The position numbers were made by a program, and so were the translations under genes. From Ruminococcus sp. UBA4350 (GTDB taxonomy: Bacteria > Bacillota > Clostridia > Oscillospirales > Ruminococcaceae), in the NCBI GenBank assembly GCA_002394125.1, contig DGSY01000164.1:1-19343 (forward strand): a DNA stretch of 19,343 nt, given 5' to 3'. This document shows, piece by piece, positions 14,797 to 19,343 of the stretch (its first letter is position 1; every line of letters starts with the position of its first letter). The notes under the pieces are model-generated. The model did not search any database. It had not been told where the DNA came from and saw only the letters and a program-made list of their open reading frames with translations.

Positions 14797-14929
14797 GATT
14801 ATCATTCTCCTTTTCGGTATGATTCGCTTGGTATTCTTCAAGAGACGTGAGCAGCAGCTTATTCACGCTGAATCCCTGTGACTCCGCATAAGCCTTGATC
14901 TTCTCACGCTTGATTCTGCTCAGACACAC
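14786..14929 (-). CDS. small ribbon-helix-helix (Arc/CopG-type) protein
   Basis: A 47-codon frame reading RIKREKIKAYAESQGFSVNK then LLLTSLEEYQAN, the helix-turn-helix core of small ribbon-helix-helix DNA-binding proteins that include many antitoxins. No ATG is available: an in-frame TAA lies at 14959-14957, and the best start is GTG 14929, with AGGAAAT too far upstream. It may start at GTG or be 5'-truncated. Its stop lies inside the next gene (TAA at 14788-14786), implying coupling. A TATAAT on the minus strand (14966-14961) with TTGCTT 18 bases upstream could drive both. Confidence 0.5.
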   Translation of the reverse strand: MCLSRIKREKIKAYAESQGFSVNKLLLTSLEEYQANHTEKENDNHDE

Positions 14930-14978
14930 CGCACTTTTTCGTTCGTTATTTCCTGCTTATATTATACCATAAAGCACT

Positions 14979-15014
14979 CAAAAAAAGCAAGGAAAATGGC
15001 CGATTTTCCTTGCT
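14979..15014 (-). terminator. terminator after IS66 tnpB
   Basis: AGCAAGGAAAAT (14986-14997) pairs perfectly with ATTTTCCTTGCT (15003-15014), loop of 5. On the minus strand a T run (14985-14979) follows. It begins 5 bases after the tnpB stop. The -35 box of the next minus-strand promoter overlaps it. Confidence 0.85.
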
Positions 15015-15018
15015 GCTT

Positions 15019-15378
15019 TCAATAATATAATGCGCCCGGTTTTCCTTCACGTATTGCCTTCGGCTGTTCATTTTTCAGACCTTCCAGCAGCCATCTGACC
15101 TGCTGCGGCGTAAGCAGTTTTGCTTCCATCTCACTGCGAGGCCATTGAAAACAGCCATTGTCTAACCGCTTGTAAAGCAAAAGAAAGCCATCTGATTCCC
15201 ACAGTAAACCTTTGATGCGATCACGCCGTCTGCCGCAGAATAGAAACAGGGCTGTGCTGAACGGATCAAGGTTTAACTGGCCTTGTATAATTGATGCAAG
15301 TCCGTCGATTGAGCGGCGAAGGTCGGTATATCCGGTGATCAGATAGACCTGCTGACCGGCAGGCAGATCGTTCAGCAT
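15019..15378 (-). CDS. tnpB: IS66 family accessory protein TnpB
   Basis: 119 residues, normal for the IS66 orf2 family (PF05717). The typical opening DLPAGQQVYLITGYTDLRRS, the core LFLFCGRRRDRIKGLLWESDG and the end RLDNGCFQWPR are all present. TnpB is an accessory protein needed with TnpA and the DDE transposase TnpC for IS66 transposition. The start at 15378 overlaps the tnpA stop (ATGCTGA), as usual in these elements. The tnpC gene that should follow is absent: a terminator comes instead. Confidence 0.93.
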   Translation of the reverse strand: MLNDLPAGQQVYLITGYTDLRRSIDGLASIIQGQLNLDPFSTALFLFCGRRRDRIKGLLWESDGFLLLYKRLDNGCFQWPRSEMEAKLLTPQQVRWLLEGLKNEQPKAIREGKPGALYY

Positions 15379-15698
15379 AGCGCATTCACCAGAGCCAGCA
15401 GTGTATCCTTCGTAATGCTGGTCGGCAGTGAGATATGCAGACCGTTCTTCTCGATCCGGATATCTGCACTTTGCTGCTGCGGTACAGTCAGCGGAACGAC
15501 GGCGTGTGCAGACTGGATATACTGTTCCCGGACCCTTCGCAGTCGGTAGTAGAAGCTCTTGGTCTTGATTCCGTTCTCCGCGCACCACTGCGGGACGGTC
15601 AGTCCGCTTGCCTGCTGTGCTTCGAGTTGTTCCGCCCATTCCCGCAGGCGTACATCCTGTTTCACTGCTGTGATTGCTGTTGTGGTTTCCGATTGCAT
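15372..15698 (-). CDS. tnpA: IS66 family accessory protein TnpA
   Basis: 108 residues. A helix-turn-helix region, REWAEQLEAQQASGLTVPQW then CAENGIKTKSFYYRLRRVRE, is the hallmark of IS66 orf1. ATG 15698 has GAGGAGGAATCGG upstream; a longer frame to 15734 lacks a site. It is coupled to tnpB. A TGGTATAAT extended -10 box lies on the minus strand at 15771-15763, without a clear -35. Terminal inverted repeats of the element were not recognised. Confidence 0.9.
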   Translation of the reverse strand: MQSETTTAITAVKQDVRLREWAEQLEAQQASGLTVPQWCAENGIKTKSFYYRLRRVREQYIQSAHAVVPLTVPQQQSADIRIEKNGLHISLPTSITKDTLLALVNALC

Positions 15699-15810
15699 AC
15701 CGATTCCTCCTCGTGTCAGTCTAAAACACTCCAAATTAGTCCAATGACTTGCTTAGGACTCCATTATACCATTTTTGACACCGGAGGGGAAGACACGAAA
15801 CATTTTACCC

Positions 15811-16410
15811 TTACGAAGCAGCCTTGATCGCACCCAAGCAATGTATCCTCACAACACGGTTCTCATCATTTTCAGATATGCGTTGCAGCGTTTCAAGGTA
15901 CGGCTGAACAAACTCCAGTCTGCGTTTTCCGAGAACACGGAATATCTCAGGGGCTTCCATTCTTACCTTATCGTCAGCATCGTGAAGAAGTTTCTCAAAT
16001 ACGGGCATATAGCGCTCATAGATGTCGGGCGTATTTGTGGCGATATTCTCAGATGCCCAAATAAAGCTCAGTCTGACCTTTGCATCGTCATCATTGGCGA
16101 AGCGGAACAGGCTCGACCAATACTGTTCGATCACATGATAGCCGCCCCGTCCGATCCTGCCGAGGGCATTGACCGCACGTTCCCGTAGGAGCGATACCTT
16201 GCTATCCAAGAATGAAGCGATAACGGGAACGGCAGCTTTTACCGACTCAGGATAAACAAGCCCCATTTCTCCGATCAGCCAAAGTGCCTTTGCCTGTATT
16301 TTCACGGACTCATGGGAAAGCAGCGATGAAACGTAAGGTATGCTTTCTTCCCATCGCTCTTTGTCCTTTGTCAGTATTCCGAGTTCCTTATAGAGTTCTG
16401 TTTCGTTCAA
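15811..16410 (-). CDS. HEAT-repeat protein
   Basis: 199 residues of helical pairs in HEAT pattern: ESVKIQAKALWLIGEMG, VSLLRERAVNALGRIG, DAKVRLSFIWASENIA, DKVRMEAPEIFRVLGK and NRVVRIHCLGAIKAA. Such solenoids bind proteins or nucleic acid; no catalytic residues are evident. The start is a TTG at 16410 with AGGTGA about 8 bases upstream; no ATG fits. It lies 50 bases after the SUKH gene and may share its promoter. Between it and tnpA (15699-15810) only the IS66 promoter is seen. Confidence 0.75.
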   Translation of the reverse strand: MNETELYKELGILTKDKERWEESIPYVSSLLSHESVKIQAKALWLIGEMGLVYPESVKAAVPVIASFLDSKVSLLRERAVNALGRIGRGGYHVIEQYWSSLFRFANDDDAKVRLSFIWASENIATNTPDIYERYMPVFEKLLHDADDKVRMEAPEIFRVLGKRRLEFVQPYLETLQRISENDENRVVRIHCLGAIKAAS

Positions 16411-16460
16411 GTCTATATCACCTCATTTTTTCTCTGTTCACTTGCTAAGATCATTCAGTA

Positions 16461-16886
16461 TTACAATTTAGAGATATACTCTGCACTTTTGGAAATATAC
16501 TCCGCAATATTATCTGCATAGCATTCGCCATCTTCACCCACGCACTCATAGAGATAGATTTTTCCATCAGGATTCATGACATAAAAGCCGCCTGCGCCAT
16601 TTCCAGCGAAAGCAAGACCTTCTATTCCATATAATTCGTTGAATTCTTTCGATCCAGAACACATACCCTCAAAATTGTCTATAATGAAGCCAATGTCAAA
16701 GGGTTTACCGTCATCTACATTTGGAAGCGACATCAATTCAAGTACACCGTTGCTGATCTTTAATACTTCAAACAACGTAGCCGGAAGCATTTTTTCAGCA
16801 AGAGGATACTGTTCTTCATCCAGTGGCGGACACAATCGACATAAGTCACCAAACTTTTGCTGTATCAAGCTAATTACATCATTCAT
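16461..16886 (-). CDS. SMI1/KNR4 (SUKH) family protein
   Basis: 141 residues. Family features in order: an N-terminal helix (MNDVISLIQQKFGDL), LFEVLKISNGVLEL, FDIGFIIDNFEG, and GLAFAGNGAGGFYVMNPDGK then IYLYECVGED, matching the usual SUKH pattern of NG turn and FA-x-NG-x-GG. In bacteria SUKH proteins are often immunity proteins against nuclease or deaminase toxins. No toxin gene is seen nearby, so it may be an orphan. GGAGG lies 9 bases before ATG 16886; a longer frame to 17030 includes the promoter and is rejected. Confidence 0.8.
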   Translation of the reverse strand: MNDVISLIQQKFGDLCRLCPPLDEEQYPLAEKMLPATLFEVLKISNGVLELMSLPNVDDGKPFDIGFIIDNFEGMCSGSKEFNELYGIEGLAFAGNGAGGFYVMNPDGKIYLYECVGEDGECYADNIAEYISKSAEYISKL

Positions 16887-16947
16887 ACCAAATCCTCCAT
16901 AAATACCGTTTTTTTGCGGTTGACCTCGTACATTTGCTTCATTGTCA

Positions 16948-16976
16948 ATTATACCACAATCAGTCCTGTATTTCAA
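16948..16976 (-). promoter_or_regulatory. promoter of the SUKH gene
   Basis: On the minus strand TTGAAA (16976-16971), 17 bases, TATAAT (16953-16948), preceded by TGTGG as in the two promoters at 7815-7923. Confidence 0.8.
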
Positions 16977-17030
16977 TCGGATTACACAAAAAGAGCTGCC
17001 GAATTCAGCCACAAACTCGTGCGGCATCAA

Positions 17031-17284
17031 TCTGCGAAATCGGAAACTTTCAGAATGAGGATTAACGAATTTACGTACTTTTCAGTGCAAAAGCTGGTTT
17101 GCGGTTAAGTGTGGTTACGAGTATAAATCCGAAAAACCGAAGCGCATTGTCCTCTGTTCAGGGCAATGCGCTTTTCCTATTCATTCCATCTCCTGTGACC
17201 AAACGCGCCTCATTATCTCATAATTTTAGAGAAAGAGAGATAGGACATTGTAAGCTGACTTATGGTTTACTCCTGCACCTTCCA
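17031..17284. repeat. dispersed repeat, copy B (3' flank of ATPase gene)
   Basis: From about 17085 it is nearly identical to copy C: AGCTGGTTTGCGGTTAAG, GTGGTTACGAGTATAA, the hairpin GCGCATTG...CAATGCGC (17142-17171), CGCCTCATTATCTCAT, AGAGAAAGAGAGATAGGACA, then the last codons of the ATPase gene. The 17031-17059 block matches copy A instead. On the minus strand the hairpin plus TTTTT could end the ATPase transcript. The interval 16977-17266 holds no gene. Confidence 0.8.
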
Positions 17285-18847
17285 GTCAGCCAGTATTCTG
17301 CGCTCCGAGTCAAAAGACACGCCAATCTTATACAGTCTTCTCTGGTCTGCTGCAAACGGGAGAGCATAGCTGTTGTCCTCAATTTGTTTCAACGCATTCT
17401 CGGCAGTCTCATCCCGCTTGAACTCGAACAAATAGATGAACTTCTCCGTTTCGACCTTGCAGTCAATGCGTCCGGTGAAGGTGTGCATCTCACATAATGC
17501 ATATTTGCCGAGCAGTGTGAACACCAAATAAATCACAGACTGGAAATAATGCTCAAAAGGATCGTTTTCTGTCGTGTAGGTAATTCGTGCAAACAGCGCT
17601 GTAAGGATATTCCGGATCCCTTCGAGATTACCTTCTTCCACATAGGACTCCAATGTGAAGATATCCAGACCGTTTCCTTCAGTTGCACCCGGAACATAAG
17701 CTGGCATCATGCTGTTCAGGAATCCATATTTTACTTCTTCATTCGGGAAGCACAAAGTGTAACGCTGCAGCCGCTGACTGTAATCTGCAATCGTCAAATA
17801 GCCTGTTTGATACAGAAGCGGCGTCGGGTTCATGGCATCGCCTGTATAGTCCTGCAAAGTGCTGTCACTTGCAAAAATCGTTTTATCAGTGAATCTGCGC
17901 ACATCAAAATGATTCTTCCGCAGCATATTCACAAGAAAAGTCGGTGTGCCGGTCTCAAACCAATAGGAACCGAAATGCTTTTCAAAAAATGCTTTCAGCA
18001 GGCTGTAAGGATTATAAACGCCCTCACTGTCCGGATGAAAATGATAACCGTCATATTGCCTTTTGAGTTGCTGCAGGCACGCATCCTCATCCATCTTTTG
18101 TCTGGCGGAGAGCACCTTGATCTCAGGTGCAAAATAGGTTTTTAGTTCTGTATCCGTAATACCGCAAAGTGCAGCATACTCTTCATTCAGAGAGATATCG
18201 TTCAGCTGGTTCAGATCACTGAAAATGCTGACTTTGTGGAATTTCGTTACACCGGTTATGAATACGAAACGAATATGCTCATCACAGCTTTTCAGATTGC
18301 TGAAAAAGCCCTTGAAGACAGCTTTATTATGCTCTTGCAGATCAGGGTAGCCGATCAGGTCAAGCAATGGTTTGTCGTATTCATCCACCAAAACCACGCA
18401 GCGCTGTCCTGTGGCATGATGCGCTTTCATCAGAAGATTCCGGAAGCGGATGGCAAGTGTATCTTCATCGGTATTGCAGCCAAATTGCTGTTCCCACGGT
18501 TTCAGGTGAGCGGATAGTTTATCCTCTAATGCCGATGGCTTTGTATAATCCTGTCCGTTGAAATCAAAATAGAACACCGGATACGGCTGCCATGCATCTT
18601 CGTCCTCTGCTTCCAGCTGTTCGATCGCCAGTCCCTTGAACAGATCTTTCCTGCCTTCCCAGTATGCACGAAGCGTTGAGAGCAGAAGGCTTTTCCCAAA
18701 CCGTCTGGGGCGGCTCAGAAAAAAAGGAGTGACTTCATGGACGAGCCGATAGACATATTCAGTTTTATCAACATAAACACATTTTTGTTCCCTCAGCTTT
18801 TCAAAGCTCTGGATTCCGGTTGGCAGAAGTCTTTCCGCTTTCTGCAT
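17267..18847 (-). CDS. AAA-ATPase-like / PD-(D/E)XK nuclease-fold protein
   Basis: 526 residues of the PF09820 (AAA-ATPase_like) plus PF08011 (PDDEXK_9) architecture. The P-loop is SRPRRFGKS (45-53), Walker B is VVLVDEYDKP (151-160), and FVFITGVTKF fits sensor 1. The C-terminal nuclease fold keeps GRID (Asp462) and FEFK (Glu475, Lys477), so both sites look intact. These proteins are often multicopy in gut bacteria; their job is not settled. ATG 18847 follows AAGGTGA; GTG 18850 is an alternative. Its own promoter lies at 18901-18929. The final codons and 3' flank recur at the window end, showing a tandem paralogue. Confidence 0.87.
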   Translation of the reverse strand: MQKAERLLPTGIQSFEKLREQKCVYVDKTEYVYRLVHEVTPFFLSRPRRFGKSLLLSTLRAYWEGRKDLFKGLAIEQLEAEDEDAWQPYPVFYFDFNGQDYTKPSALEDKLSAHLKPWEQQFGCNTDEDTLAIRFRNLLMKAHHATGQRCVVLVDEYDKPLLDLIGYPDLQEHNKAVFKGFFSNLKSCDEHIRFVFITGVTKFHKVSIFSDLNQLNDISLNEEYAALCGITDTELKTYFAPEIKVLSARQKMDEDACLQQLKRQYDGYHFHPDSEGVYNPYSLLKAFFEKHFGSYWFETGTPTFLVNMLRKNHFDVRRFTDKTIFASDSTLQDYTGDAMNPTPLLYQTGYLTIADYSQRLQRYTLCFPNEEVKYGFLNSMMPAYVPGATEGNGLDIFTLESYVEEGNLEGIRNILTALFARITYTTENDPFEHYFQSVIYLVFTLLGKYALCEMHTFTGRIDCKVETEKFIYLFEFKRDETAENALKQIEDNSYALPFAADQRRLYKIGVSFDSERRILADWKVQE

Positions 18848-18900
18848 CACTGTTCACCTTCTTTCGCGGTATTTCATTCGCGGTCTATGTGTCTGGATTT

Positions 18901-18929
18901 ATTATACACCATAACAGCCGAAAAAGCAA
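18901..18929 (-). promoter_or_regulatory. promoter of the AAA-ATPase gene
   Basis: On the minus strand TTGCTT (18929-18924), 17 bases, TATAAT (18906-18901), about 55 bases before the start codon. Confidence 0.7.
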
Positions 18930-19130
18930 GCCACACCATGTCATTTTTTGAACGCTCTCTGTGTCGGTGTGCGGAAGGCCTTACGTCCTCTCCGAAACAG
19001 CATGACCTCATCCCCAACGAACAACCGTATCAGCACAAATCGCTTGTATACGGTAATGCTGTGGATATAGGTCTGTAGTGCTGTTCGGAACGGCGGAGAG
19101 CCTTGCAACGTGTTCTGATTACGTGGATAC
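18930..19130. other. spacer between two ATPase paralogues
   Basis: No gene supported. A 67-codon minus-strand frame (18941-19144) has no ribosome binding site, runs into the repeat and has no family likeness. No clear hairpin or promoter was found here apart from the ATPase promoter at its left edge. Confidence 0.5.
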
Positions 19131-19318
19131 GTGCTTTTCAGCACGCAAGCTGGTTTGCGGTTAAGGTGGTTACGAGTATAATTCTGAAAAAACGAAGCGC
19201 ATTGTCCTTGCTAGGCAATGCGCTTTTCCTATTCATTTCAACCTCTGTTACCAAACGCGCCTCATTATCTCATTGTTTCAGAGAAAGAGAGATAGGACAT
19301 TGTAAGCTGACTTATGGT
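19131..19318. repeat. dispersed repeat, copy C
   Basis: It matches copy B by eye at roughly 90 percent from AGCTGGTTTGCGGTTAAG through the hairpin GCGCATTG...CAATGCGC (19197-19223) to TAAGCTGACTTATGG. It lies directly downstream of a second ATPase gene end. Confidence 0.85.
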
Positions 19319-19343
19319 TTACTCCTACACCTTCCGGTCACCG
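19319..19343 (-). CDS. 3' end of a second AAA-ATPase/PD-(D/E)XK paralogue (partial)
   Basis: In the frame of the 17267-18847 gene the minus strand ends GDRKV-stop, where the complete copy ends ADWKVQE-stop. The TAG at 19327-19325 replaces the Gln codon, and the old TAA (19321-19319) remains two codons later. Identical flanking sequence makes this the end of a paralogue lying mostly outside the window. Confidence 0.7.

Noticed and set aside
18941..19144. 67-codon minus-strand frame
   Set aside because: No binding site, no family likeness, and it overlaps the repeat.

Overview
The window looks like a chromosomal segment of a Gram-positive anaerobe of the class Clostridia, probably Ruminococcus or a close relative (inference). 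The signs are AGGAGG-type ribosome binding sites, sigma-A promoters of the TTGNNN-N17-TATAAT type, BspA-type leucine-rich repeat proteins, CobW-family metallochaperones and an AAA-ATPase/PD-(D/E)XK gene of a kind often multicopy in gut Clostridia. The left part (to about 10.6 kb) is GC-rich and reads as resident genome. The right part is visibly more AT-rich and is a patchwork of small accessory genes, IS66 pieces, gene fragments and a three-copy repeat.

Left part: a structured 290-base leader region is followed on the + strand by coaE, an M18 aminopeptidase and a small leucine-rich repeat protein. coaE and the aminopeptidase share one reading frame with no stop between them. A bidirectional terminator separates them from a minus-strand block. 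In transcription order that block is a 156-aa hypothetical protein with a near-consensus promoter, a 140-base structured element bounded by a perfect 18-bp inverted repeat, a lipoprotein and a reverse transcriptase. The reverse transcriptase lacks the visible signatures of group II intron, retron and DGR enzymes. Further right on the minus strand are a DMT transporter and a patatin-like lipase in one operon. Divergent from it is a two-gene CobW (COG0523) operon: one member has an extreme His/Asp-rich insert, the other carries a C-terminal domain resembling the TIGR03943/YcgQ family. It ends in a strong hairpin terminator. A lipoprotein gene disrupted by a one-base frameshift follows.

Right part: a gene-poor stretch holds repeat copy A, a tyrosine-phosphatase-like 3' fragment and a flavodoxin-like gene. 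Then come a 598-aa leucine-rich repeat plus ankyrin-like protein, a small ribbon-helix-helix protein overlapping a small acidic protein, IS66 tnpA-tnpB without tnpC, a HEAT-repeat protein, an SMI1/KNR4 (SUKH) protein and an AAA-ATPase/PD-(D/E)XK protein. The last is followed by repeat copy B. The window closes with copy C of the repeat attached to the last codons of a second ATPase paralogue.

The strongest candidate for an undescribed system is the minus-strand module of structured element, lipoprotein and unclassified reverse transcriptase (about 3018-5202). The second is the CobW pair with the His/Asp-rich metal store and the fused domain. No tRNA, rRNA or CRISPR array was seen.
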